The translations under genes and the position numbers were made by a program. From contig NW_023604295.1 of the NCBI RefSeq assembly GCF_014898055.3, positions 97,107,591 through 97,171,590 on the forward strand: 64,000 nt of DNA, given 5' to 3'. The DNA comes from Talpa occidentalis (lineage: Eukaryota > Chordata > Mammalia > Eulipotyphla > Talpidae). Of the stretch, positions 38,846 through 48,300 are shown in pieces; the stretch's first letter is position 1; each line of letters opens with the position of its first letter. Under the pieces are notes generated by a model, which saw nothing but the letters and a program-made list of their open reading frames with translations, was not told the origin of the DNA and did no database searches.

Positions 38846-39149
38846 TTATCAATACAGTGGAGCCTTCAGAGAAGGAATTCTCTCTACTACAGGTAAACAG
38901 CAGGAAGGGCCTCATGTATTAGGCAGGTTAGGTCATTATATATGTGATAGGACTTGGAACAGAATATAAAGCCCATTCTCATAAACTTATGTCACCATCT
39001 GCATTTTTTCCTGTATGGAAATATGTTTAATAGTGATGGGCTGCCTTCTTACATGGGTGAGGGTGAAACAGTACTGCACAGTACAAAACAGTGCTCAAAG
39101 TTGCCAAAGAGTGTCAAAAGGGCAGTGGCTGAAGTAGGGACCAGGTCAC

Positions 39150-39860
39150 TGTTATGGATTCTCACCCACATGCACAACTGCAAGATCACTCAGGCTCAGG
39201 GTCCAACAACAACAGGGTTTATTTACCAAATGGGATATTGGGGAAAAGGAAAGAAATTTTGGGGTCACAGTGGCCAGCTATCTCACACCAAATAGTGTTT
39301 GGCAGTATCCCAAGAAAATCCCAAACGAAGAACCACCTCAGCAGCAGTCTGAGACCAGGTAGCAATGGACTCAACAGCACCAGGAGCTGGTGCTGGAGAA
39401 CCAAGGCTGTGGTCAGCTCTTCAAGATGCTGGACCAAGCCTGGTGGTGGTCCTTGTAGGCAGGACCAGACACAGGTGCAGCAGCCAAGTCGCTGAAAAGG
39501 TCTATAGAAGCATGGAGGTCTAGCGATCTACAAAGTCCATGAAAGTCTGGTGAATCCCATGGAGGTCAATTGCTTGATGTATCTCTCTTCAGAGGCTAGG
39601 AGAAGAATCCTCCTTTGAAGGTGGTCTAATGAAAGCTTCCTCTTCAAAGGCTGGCAGCAGAAGGTGGTCCTTCTCTCTTTGGAGGCCCAGAGCAAGAAAT
39701 GACTCAAGTTGCCTCTTGCTTTGCCTCATATACCCTTCAGGGTCCCCAACTCTACAAGGCTGATTGGAACATTTTCAATCCTAAGCATTTGATTGGACCA
39801 TTTTGCACCAATCAGATCATTTTCCATTTTCAATCTGAATAATTAACTAATGAAGTGAGC
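39150..39860 (-). mobile_element. Solo LTR, third type (provisional)
   Basis: Read on the minus strand, the block has CCAAT-like boxes (near 39756-39815), a TATA-like 'gggtatatgagg' near 39730, an AATAAA signal near 39215 and a terminus ...ATAACA at 39150. This is the promoter-to-polyadenylation order of an LTR. I could not fix the other end or a target duplication, so the upstream boundary is a guess. Confidence 0.5.
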
Positions 39861-40828
39861 TTGAACCTGATTTGGGCCCATTTAGCTCGAACCTGATGTG
39901 TCCATTTAGCTTGCACCTGATTGTTCCATTTTTGAATCCTAGAGCCAGATATAAAAAGGGGTAAAACTCAGTCCAGCCTGCATTCAGGTCAGAACAGGCT
40001 GGTGGGCCTGCAGGCTCCAGGGAGCCATGATTGCAGCTAGCCTTGCCGGGGTTGGAAGAGGGGGAACACCCGTAAGCAGCAGGCTGAGGTTGGCATGCCT
40101 CAACCTCAAAAATGCTGTCTAGTGCCATGGCCTCTGGGGAGCCACAGGGATCTGGTAAAAGGGGAGGGCAAGTCTTTCATTCCTTAGAAAAATTTCAAAC
40201 TGTGGTTCTCTGAAAGAAAGACAAACAGTGAGATTCTCTCTGAGATGTAAATGACTGATAGAGGATCCTTTAGGCTGAGAGCTGACTGGCCTGATGCCTG
40301 CTGGGGGCCCTGGGGTCCTGGCTGACATGGGCACATGATAGAGAACAGAGAATGCAAGGCAATTGAAGATAGTCTTTGCTGGCTGACCCTGTTTTGGGGC
40401 ATAAATGTAAAGGTGATTAGAGAAAGAAAAAGCTCTTTTAACTTGAAACAGATTTTTTTTTAAATTTTAAAACTTGGTTTTGGGTTCCAGGACGCACAAA
40501 AAAATTGAACTACAGAGTTCAGTCTCTGCAAGCCTGTGGGATTAGATTGGATGATTATTTTCTACGTGAAGGATTAGAAGCCAAAGAACTAGAAAGACAT
40601 CTCATTTAGGTAACTCTATCAGTTCAGTTGTGGAAGAACTTTTCAAAGGGCCAAAACTCTATAATATGAATGCAATGTGTCAACTTTTTAAGAGTAGTAG
40701 ATAGAAAAAATTCTCATGCCTGTGCATCACTCTTTCTTTCTACCCAAGCGATAGTTAAAGCTAATTTATCATAGCATCCTCCCTGCTGAGTCAATACTAA
40801 GCATCAGAATCCTTCTCAACCCAGTTCT
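39861..40828. other. Sequence between LTRs, no gene recognised
   Basis: A TATA-like 'gatataaaaagggg' lies on the plus strand at about 39947-39960, in a segment with repeated 'gcttgaacctgat'-like words at 39860-39930. It may belong to the neighbouring LTR or be an independent remnant. Confidence 0.35.
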
Positions 40829-40931
40829 CTGGGACCCTATTTGTGCCATAGCAGGAAGAGAGAAGAGGAGGCAGAGAGAAGGGGCTGGGGAGGAAGGGGA
40901 GAGATTGACTGGACTTCTGGAGTTCAGAGGA
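40829..40931. repeat. Dispersed ~100-bp repeat, copy 2
   Basis: This is the partner of 38645-38762, ending in the same 'ggacttctggagttcagaggag'. The word 'actggacttctggagttc' (40908-40925) recurs once more just beyond the solo LTR, at 41419-41436. Confidence 0.75.
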
Positions 40932-40946
40932 GTCCTTGACTGACTG

Positions 40947-41418
40947 TGTTAGGGGGAAAAGGCTGTCCTAAAGCTAATTCCATACAGGCTTTGTGGACTC
41001 CACCCCCACCCCAGGCCAAAGCCAAAAGACACTGGGAACTCCAAATCCTATCACCACCAAAGGGAAGGTGGCTGGGACCTGAGGGTGGGCTTAAGCAGCC
41101 AGGTGTGGTATAAAGCCAGATAAGTGGGCTTTGGAGGGGATCCCCCATTTTGGCTCCCTGCCAGCTCGCAGCGTCCGGCCAGCTCTGAGAGTGACTTTGG
41201 GTTTCCAGGTTGGCAGATCGGGTAGGACGCATTAAAGACTTTATTTCCCTATTTTCTCCCTGAGTTGTACATTTCCTTAATTCCCTTTCCCTTGTAAATA
41301 AACCTTTTATTAACCTTTTGTGTGTGCCTGTAGTGGAGCATTAATAAGTCCCTTTTAAGCGTGCAGCTGAGGACCCACAGCCAGGCAACCCGTTTTATAT
41401 CGGGGTTGCCCTATAACA
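40947..41418 (+). mobile_element. Solo LTR, family A (older subtype)
   Basis: It starts TGTTAGGGGG and ends CTATAACA, 472 bp, with a perfect 4-bp target duplication ACTG at 40943-40946 and 41419-41422. Inside are TATAAAG at 41109-41115, ATTAAA and AATAAA signals, and the 'gtgtgtgcctgtagtgg' U5-like segment. It aligns end to end with the LTRs of the provirus at 42511-51413 but differs clearly in the stretch around the TATA box. The internal part was probably lost by LTR-LTR recombination. Confidence 0.92.
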
Positions 41419-41694
41419 ACTGGACTTCTGGAGTTCTCTAGCCTGCCAGAATTAGTTGACTGGATTTGGCTCTTGGGTCAGAATCTATATTCCTTTCTTG
41501 GGCAAAGGCAATAAAGAGGGTCCATATATTAATTCTTTAAGGGTTTCATCTGCAGGTATTCTTGCCTAAAAAGGCAAATTAGGGTAGGGTGCTCTAGTCA
41601 ATATGCACTAGATCTACAAGCATTTGATGAAAACTCATGAAAATGCACACATGGTCAACCCACTTAACAATAATTTCTGACAGGCACGTGGAAG

Positions 41695-42190
41695 TGTAAC
41701 AGGGTGGTCCCCAGGAAAGGGGGAGGTTCCAGGTTTCCTGCCCCACCCAAAAGAAGGATGGAGCTGAGCAGAGAGAGAAGAAGCTGCAGAGGAGACTGAG
41801 AAGGAAGGAAGCAGGATGGAGCCAGAAGGAGACCTGGAGGAGGCACATGGAGTGGAGAGACATGTGAAGAAACTACACTTGCCTTTTGGTCGTGGACTAG
41901 GTGACACAGATGTGGGTGAGACCCGTGGGGAGGTGACAATGGAGGTCTTTGTCTTGATTTTGATTTTGCTCTTTTCCTTCCAAAATTGTCTGGTGGTTTC
42001 TGATCCTTTTCTGTGGGTCCCCACTGGAAGATGCTTTAGACTTGTGGCAGGCTTTGGGGCCTTGCTCTGGGCCAATCCTGCTTGGGTGGACTTTTACCCA
42101 CGAGGGGACGGGTAACTTTGGGTGCTTGATTTGGAAACTATATTCTTTGCCTTTCCTGTATTGTTTCCTAATTGTATTAAAGTCTCATAT
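41695..42190 (+). mobile_element. LTR family B, 5' part (split copy)
   Basis: It starts TGTAACAGGGTGG. It matches 54818-55417 closely up to the CATAT where family A LTR is inserted, and continues at 51571-51662. Flanks GAAG (41691-41694) and GAAA (after 51662) may be a decayed 4-bp duplication. The frames at 41594-42115 on both strands are chance frames of this LTR; their products recur at 54735-55243 because the repeat recurs. Confidence 0.85.
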
Positions 42191-42510
42191 TGTTAGGGGG
42201 AAAAGGCTGTCCTAAAGCTAATTCCATACAGGCTTTGTGGACTCCACCCCCACCCCAGACCAAAGCCAAAGACACTGGGAACTCCAAATCCCATCACCAC
42301 CAAAGGGAAGGTGGCTGGGACCTGAGGGTGGGGTTAAGCAGCCAGGTGTGGTATAAAGCCAGATAAGTGGGCTTTGGAGGGGTTCCCCCGTTTTGGCTCT
42401 CCGCCAGCTCGCAGCGTCCAGCCAGCTCTGAGAGTGCTTTTTGGGTTTCCAGGTCGGCGGATCGGATAGGATGCATTAAAGACTTTATTTCCCTATTTTC
42501 TCCCTGAGTT
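42191..42510 (+). mobile_element. LTR family A, outer copy, 5' part
   Basis: It starts TGTTAGGGGG and has TATAAAG at 42352-42358. It belongs to the older subtype like 40947-41418. It stops at '...ctccctgagtt', where the full provirus begins, and resumes after it at 51414. The duplication ATAT precedes it (42187-42190) and follows its other half (51571-51574). Confidence 0.93.
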
Positions 42511-42984
42511 TGTTAGGGGGAAAAGGCAGTCCCAAAGCAAATTCCATACAGGCTTTGTGGACTCCACCCCCACCCCAGGTCAAAGCCAAAGACACTGGGA
42601 ACTTCAAATCCCATCACCACCAAAGGGAAGGTGGCTGGGACCTGAGGGTGGGGTTAAGCAGCCAGGTGGATACAAAAGGCAGACACGTGGGCTTTGGGGG
42701 CTCTCTCCATTTTGGGGCCCTCGGCCAGCTCGCGGCGTCCGTCTAGCTCTGAGAGTGACTTTGGGGTTTCCAGGTCGTCGGATCGGGTAGGACGCATTAA
42801 AGACTTTATTTCCCTATTTTCTCCCTGAGTTGTACATTTTCCTTATTTCTTTTTCTCTTGTAAATAAACCTTTTATTAACCCTTTTGCGTGTGTCTGTAG
42901 TAGAGTATTCATAAGTCCCTTTAAAGCGCGCGGGTGAGGACCCACAGCCAGGAACCCGTTTAATATCGGGGTTGCTCTATAACA
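42511..42984 (+). mobile_element. 5' LTR of the provirus (family A, young subtype)
   Basis: The ends are TGTTAGG...CTCTATAACA. A TATA-like TACAAAA lies at 42671-42677 where older family members have TATAAAG. ATTAAA lies near 42796, AATAAA at 42863-42868, and a GT-rich 'gcgtgtgtctgtag' downstream fits a polyadenylation region. The promoter would drive gag-pol transcription rightward. The 78- and 77-codon frames here recur identically in the 3' LTR and are not genes. Confidence 0.95.
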
Positions 42985-42988
42985 GCTT

Positions 42989-43006
42989 TGGCGTCCAACG
43001 TGGTTT
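42989..43006 (+). other. Primer binding site, tRNA-Lys-like
   Basis: TGGCGTCCAACGTGGTTT begins 4 bases after the 5' LTR. Against the recalled Lys(1,2)-type site it matches 14 of 18 positions, with one mismatch in the first 15. Class I elements more often use Pro and several other tRNAs, so this is notable. The assignment is by eye. Confidence 0.65.
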
Positions 43007-43185
43007 GCGTTTCACCCGTGGTTGACCAGCCCAAAGTAATTTTTCTTGCGTTGGTCACCATAAAAGCGCATTAGGTCTGCAGGACTCGCAGTGAAACTCT
43101 TTGTTTCACGTCTTGAAAAGTTTTTTTTTTTCTCCGCACATACGGCCGTTGTGGGTGTGGTTTTGACCCAAACGCGGCCTCAACC
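43007..43185 (+). other. Retroviral 5' leader
   Basis: This is about 180 bp between the primer site and the gag start, with a T11 run near 43122-43132. A packaging signal and a major splice donor would be expected here, but I cannot point to either with confidence. Confidence 0.5.
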
Positions 43186-45300
43186 ATGAATTTCAGCAGT
43201 TTAATCCCTAACTTGAGTTCTTTCAGTTTTTTTCCGGCCTTGAATTTAAGTAGCTTTTTTCCATTAAATATTACCACCAGTTTGATAAGTGTAAATAATT
43301 GGATTAGACCTAGCTTATGGCACGTGATTTTAATTCTGTATACATATGTGAATGGTTTCCAAGCCATCCCTTTGCAGTCTGTGCTTCTAGGTGTTTTTTT
43401 GGTAATGTGCATAGGCGCCATGTGCTACATTTTTGTTTCTATGAGAAGTAGTGGTTGTACTTCACATACTGAGAATGTGCTGCAACAAATTCAAGCTCTT
43501 AACTTAGCGATGAAACAACAAAATCAGGCTTTTGAGTCAGCTTTGCAACGACAAAATCAGACTTTTGAGTCAGCTTTTCAAAGCATGCAGGATCAAGTGC
43601 AACGACAAAATCAGGCTTTTGATTCAGCTATTGGCAGTGTGAGGGACGAAAATCGTAACGTTTTTGAGTCCGCCTTTAAAAGTGTGCAGGACCAGATACA
43701 GGCCGCCCTCCATGAATGGGATATGACACAGAAAAAGGCTAGAATAATGGTGCAGAGAAGAGATAAATGTTCTCCTTCCCATGAGGACTGCAGAAGGGCA
43801 GAGTTAGAAGAGGAAGAGATTCATATGCTAAATACCTTAAACTCGTCAGGAAAAAGGCTTTCTCCACGTGACCAGGCCCCTCCTGAGGCCCCTCCCGCAC
43901 AGACTCCTGAGGCTTCAGGACAAGGGCCTTCTCCACGTGACCAGGCCCCTCCTGAGGCCCCTCCTGTACAGATTCCTGAGGCTTCACAGCCTCCATTGCC
44001 CTCCAGGGAGGTAGATATCGTGGTGTCTCCTCCCCACACTAGGAGCGGCACCCATTTTGGCAGTAACGACCGCTCTGTGGCAGGACAGTTTCCTCTTCGC
44101 CAGCTGCCGATAGGTGGCATGAATGAAGAGGGGAAACCTGCTGGGTACTTTTGGTCGCACCATCCTTTTAGCACCGGGGACCTCCTAACTTGGAGGAACT
44201 CTGTTCCCTCGTACCGGCAGGCTCCTAAGAGGATGGCGAACTTGTTTGCCTCCGTTTTTCTCTCCCACCGCCCTAACTGGGCAGATATACAGATGATGTT
44301 ACATGTTTTACTAGGTTTAGATGAGCGGAGGATAGTAGTGAGGAAAGCCAGGGAAGAGGCTGCACGTCTCCACCAACAGGATAGCCAAAACCCGAAGCCA
44401 GAGATTGCTGTCCCAGAGGTAGATCCTCAATGGGACCCCAACAATGGAGGACTGGCGAAGTTGGATCTCTATAAAAAATGTTTATTGGCAGGACTGGAGC
44501 AGGGAATCCCCAAACAAAAAAATTTTAATAAAATATTGGAACTTACACAAGGGGCTAATGAGGATCCATCTGAATTCCTTGAGAGGATTATTCAGACGTA
44601 TTCAGACCACACGGATTTAAATCCAGATGCCCCAGAAAATGCTCGTGTGCTCACTGTGGCGTTCATCACAAATAGTGCTCCAGACATAAGGAGAAAGTTA
44701 GCAAAGATAGACGGCGTCACAGAGATGAGTCCGTCCCAGGTAGTGGACTTAGCATTTAAGGTTTATAATAATAGAGAGAACAGGAGAGAGGACAGGAGAC
44801 CGAAACCTGCGACTGTTTTTGTACAAAGAGAGCACAGGCCAGAGTTTCGGGATAACAGTAATGGACAGAGACGTGAACCCCTAGGAAGAGATCAGTGTGC
44901 TTTCTGTAGGGAAGAGGGACATTGGAAGGACAGTTGTCCCAGGTTACAGGACAGAGGCAGACGCAGTAATTCCAGCAGACAGGATAGAAGACCGAGGACA
45001 CCACGACAGGATGATTCACGTAGGGGTTACAGGAGGGAATATAGGAGGAGTACACAGAACCAGGAACCAAGGAGAGAGGAAAGAGCACAGAGTAGAGGCT
45101 CAGATGAAGATAGGAGGGAATATAGACAGAGTAGAAGGAATCGAGAGCCCAGCACAGAGGACAGGAGACCAGTGATAGCACAGAGTAGGGTCTCAGGTGA
45201 AGATAGGAGGGAATATAGACAGAGTAGAAGGAATCGGGAGCCAAGTGTGGAGGAAAGGAGACAAATGATAGTTCATGGAGAAGGTTCAGATGAAGAATAG
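43186..45300 (+). CDS. gag: Gag polyprotein (704 aa), unusual membrane-type N-terminus
   Basis: This is the structural polyprotein of the provirus, ended by UAG. The start is the first ATG after the leader (context caaccATGa). Residue 2 is Asn, so there is no N-myristoylation glycine. Residues 42-57 and 64-85 are hydrophobic and look membrane-inserted. Four N-glycosylation sequons (N2, N9, N20, N28) precede them. Residues 95-175 repeat a QNQAFESA-like unit, probably a coiled coil. A Pro-rich direct repeat lies at 226-268. About 300-530 resembles the gammaretroviral p30 capsid, with the major homology region at about 455-475 (QGANEDPSEFLERI). One zinc finger has C571, C574, H579 and C584. The tail, 590-704, is Arg/Glu/Ser-rich, with a perfect-length 31-residue tandem repeat at 639-700. 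I saw no PPxY, and late-domain use is unclear. No stop or frameshift interrupts the frame. The 187-codon minus-strand frame opposite the tail is a shadow. Confidence 0.95.
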   Translation: MNFSSLIPNLSSFSFFPALNLSSFFPLNITTSLISVNNWIRPSLWHVILILYTYVNGFQAIPLQSVLLGVFLVMCIGAMCYIFVSMRSSGCTSHTENVLQQIQALNLAMKQQNQAFESALQRQNQTFESAFQSMQDQVQRQNQAFDSAIGSVRDENRNVFESAFKSVQDQIQAALHEWDMTQKKARIMVQRRDKCSPSHEDCRRAELEEEEIHMLNTLNSSGKRLSPRDQAPPEAPPAQTPEASGQGPSPRDQAPPEAPPVQIPEASQPPLPSREVDIVVSPPHTRSGTHFGSNDRSVAGQFPLRQLPIGGMNEEGKPAGYFWSHHPFSTGDLLTWRNSVPSYRQAPKRMANLFASVFLSHRPNWADIQMMLHVLLGLDERRIVVRKAREEAARLHQQDSQNPKPEIAVPEVDPQWDPNNGGLAKLDLYKKCLLAGLEQGIPKQKNFNKILELTQGANEDPSEFLERIIQTYSDHTDLNPDAPENARVLTVAFITNSAPDIRRKLAKIDGVTEMSPSQVVDLAFKVYNNRENRREDRRPKPATVFVQREHRPEFRDNSNGQRREPLGRDQCAFCREEGHWKDSCPRLQDRGRRSNSSRQDRRPRTPRQDDSRRGYRREYRRSTQNQEPRREERAQSRGSDEDRREYRQSRRNREPSTEDRRPVIAQSRVSGEDRREYRQSRRNREPSVEERRQMIVHGEGSDEE

Positions 45301-45334
45301 GGGTGCCCAGGGGTTCCACTAGATCTTAAACCCA
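45298..45334 (+). promoter_or_regulatory. Gag-pol UAG readthrough junction
   Basis: The gag stop UAG at 45298-45300 is followed in the same frame by an open pro-pol frame, as in gammaretroviruses. Just downstream, gggtt (45311-45315) can pair with aaccc (45329-45333), a possible stem after a spacer of about 10 nt. I cannot demonstrate a full pseudoknot by eye. Confidence 0.75.
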
Positions 45335-48300
45335 TCAAAATAACCCCCTCAGAGCCCCGGGTAACCCTCGCTGTGGGGGATCGCCTGATTGATTTCTTGG
45401 TGGACACTGGAGCAACATACTCAGTTTTGAATTCGAAATTAACTAAAATGAGCAAAAAGACTGCAGCAGTCATTGGGGTTACAGGGAAGTCACAACAGAC
45501 ACCCTTCCTGCAACCTTTGGAGTGCCGGCTAGGCACCACACAGCTCCAGCACAGCTTCCTGTACATGGAAAAGTGTCCAATCCCTCTCCTTGGCCGTGAC
45601 CTTTTAAGTAAGCTCAATGCACGAATTATATTCTCACCCAAAAATCAGAGGCTTCACCTACAGGTTCCTCCAGAGCATGCTCTGCGGTTCCAGATGTTGC
45701 TTACTCAAGATGCTCCACCAAAAAGTGAAATTTTACCTCCAGAAATTGTTGAAAGAGTAAGTAAAGGGGTATGGGCTGATGGAACCCCAGGACGTGCGAA
45801 AAATGCGGAGCCTGTAAAGATAGAAGTGATAGAGGGGAGCAAAACCCCGAGAAGGAAACAATACCCCTTAAGGGAGGAGGCCTTGAGAGGAATTGAGCCA
45901 GTATTGAAAAGGTTCCTTCAATCTGGACTCATTCGGCCCTGTCGCTCACCGTACAATACTCCAATTCTGCCAGTGAAGAAACCCCATACAGGCGAGTATC
46001 GTTTTGTCCAAGATTTAAGGGCTATTAATGACATTGTTCAGGATTTACATCCCACTGTGCCTAATCCGTACACCCTATTAACTGCCATACCTGGTGACTA
46101 TGGGTGGTTTTCAGTATTAGACCTGAAGGATGCCTTTTTCTGTATTCCAATTGATGTCCAGGATCAACTGCTTTTTGCCTTTGAGTGGCAGGACCCTAAG
46201 TCCAAGAGCACTCTCCAGTATTGCTGGACCGTGCTTCCACAGGGATTTAAGAACTCCCCAACTATTTTTGGGGAAATACTGGCCAGGGATCTCAGGCAGG
46301 TTCAACTAAACCAGGGTGTCTTATTGCAATATGTAGATGATTTATTGATTGCAAGTCCAGACTACGAATCTTGTCTGGAAAATACCATAGTGGTACTGAA
46401 CCACCTGGAAAAATGTGGCTACAAGGTGTCACCTAACAAGGCACAGATATGCAAACAAACTGTGACGTATTTGGGGTTTGAAATCAAGAAAGGCAGACGG
46501 AGCCTGATGACGGAAAGAAAACAGGTAATTTCAGCCCTTAGAATCCCCAGTAACCGGCGACAGTTGCGCGGATTTTTGGGTATGGCTGGGTTTTGTAGGA
46601 TTTGGATTCCTAATTTTGGACTAATAGCAAAACCTTTATATGATGCTCTCAAAGGCCTGGACTCTGAACCTTTGTCTTGGACTCCGGAATGTCAAAAGGC
46701 TTTTGATGAAATAAAAGTAAAGTTGATTTCAGCACCAGCATTAGGGCTTCCGGATCTTAGGAAGCCATTCAGACTTTATGTACATGAGAGACAGGGGGTT
46801 GCCCTAGGAGTGCTGATCCAATTGTTGGGACCAGAAATGCAGCCCGTTGCATATCTGTCCAAACAGTTGGACCACACCACTAAGGGATGGCCTTCATGCT
46901 TGCGTGCTGTGGCTGCCACTTGTGACCTCCTACACGAGGCAGAGAAGTTTACATTGGGTCAGCCCATCACTGTGTGTGTGCCACATCAGGTCTTGACATT
47001 GCTGGAGCAGAAGGGTGGACTTTGGTTAACCGCTGGGCGAATGGGAAAGTATCAAGAAGCTCTGTTGGACAATCCTAATGTGAAACTGCAGGTTTCTAAT
47101 TCCCTGAATCCTGCCACACTGCTTCCAAGCAATGCAGACGGACTTGAGGATGACACTTTAATCCATAACTGTTTAGAAACCATAGACACAGTGTATGCCA
47201 GCCGACCAGATCTAACGGACCAGCCTCTGCCGGATCCAGAGTGGGAGCTATTTACAGATGGCAGCAGCTTTATGGATCAAGGCCGTCGATGTGCTGGATA
47301 TGCAGTGGTGACACTCCAGAACACCGTGGAAGCCAAGGCCGTTCCGACAGGTACATCAGCACAGAAAGCCGAATTAATAGCCCTGACCCGTGCCTTGGAA
47401 CTCTCAAAAGGTAAAAGAGTCAATATATTTACCGACTCAAAATACTCTTTTATGATTCTCCACATGCATGGGGCCATTTGGAAGGAGCGGGGACTTCTTA
47501 CGGCTAGCAACAAGGATGTCAAACACCCATTAGAAATCCTGGCCTTGTTAAAGGCAGTAGCTTTACCATCAGCTGTCGCTGTGATGCACTGTCCCGGCCA
47601 CCAAAAGGGTGGGTCTGACTTGGCAAAGGGCAACAGGGCAGCTGATCGGGCAGCTAAGGCCGCTGCCCGTTCTGCCCTCCAGGGTGCACTCATCCCTCTT
47701 GTGGACCTGACTCAGTATGCTCCTGAATACACCGAGCGGGATGAGGAGAGAGCTCGTGCATGGGGATTTACTGAGTTTGACCCCAGCTCTACTTGGAGAG
47801 TAAACTCCCATGGGATGATACTCCTCCCGGAGGCCCTGGTATATCCGGTGCTAAAACATCTTCACGAAGGATCCCACTATGGAAGAGATGCCTTATTAGA
47901 AACTGTACGCCCATATTTGAAGGGACCATATTTGCATAGAATAGCACAACGGATCACCCGAGGTTGTCAACTATGTGCCAGGAATAACCCCAAGACTGAC
48001 TCCCACCCCAAAGCCGTTGGGGTTCAATATCGAGGCAAGTGCCCTTTTGAGGACTGGCAGGTGGACTTTACACAAATGCCTAGAACAACAGGCAACTTCA
48101 AATACCTGTTGGTTTTTGTGGATACGTTCTCGGGATGGGTGGAAGCATTTCCCACAAAGACGGAAAAAGCTTCTGAGGTTGCAAAACAGCTGCTAAAGGA
48201 GATAATTCCTCGCTTTGGGTTGCCGGATTCTATCCAGAGTGATAATGGGCCAGCATTTGTCTCTGACGTTACTCATGCAGTAAGCAGTGCATTACAGATC

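Noticed and set aside
41635..42115. Overlapping frames of 91-146 codons on both strands near 41.6-42.1 kb
   Set aside because: Near-identical frames occur at 54735-55243 because both regions are copies of LTR family B. No domain is recognised, and both strands are open.
42510..42790. 78- and 77-codon frames in the LTR
   Set aside because: They recur exactly in the other LTR and lie across promoter and R sequence. They are chance frames.
44756..45319. 187-codon minus-strand frame opposite the gag tail
   Set aside because: It is the antisense shadow of the Arg/Glu-rich repeats. A low-stop antisense frame is expected from that codon bias, and no promoter or domain is visible.
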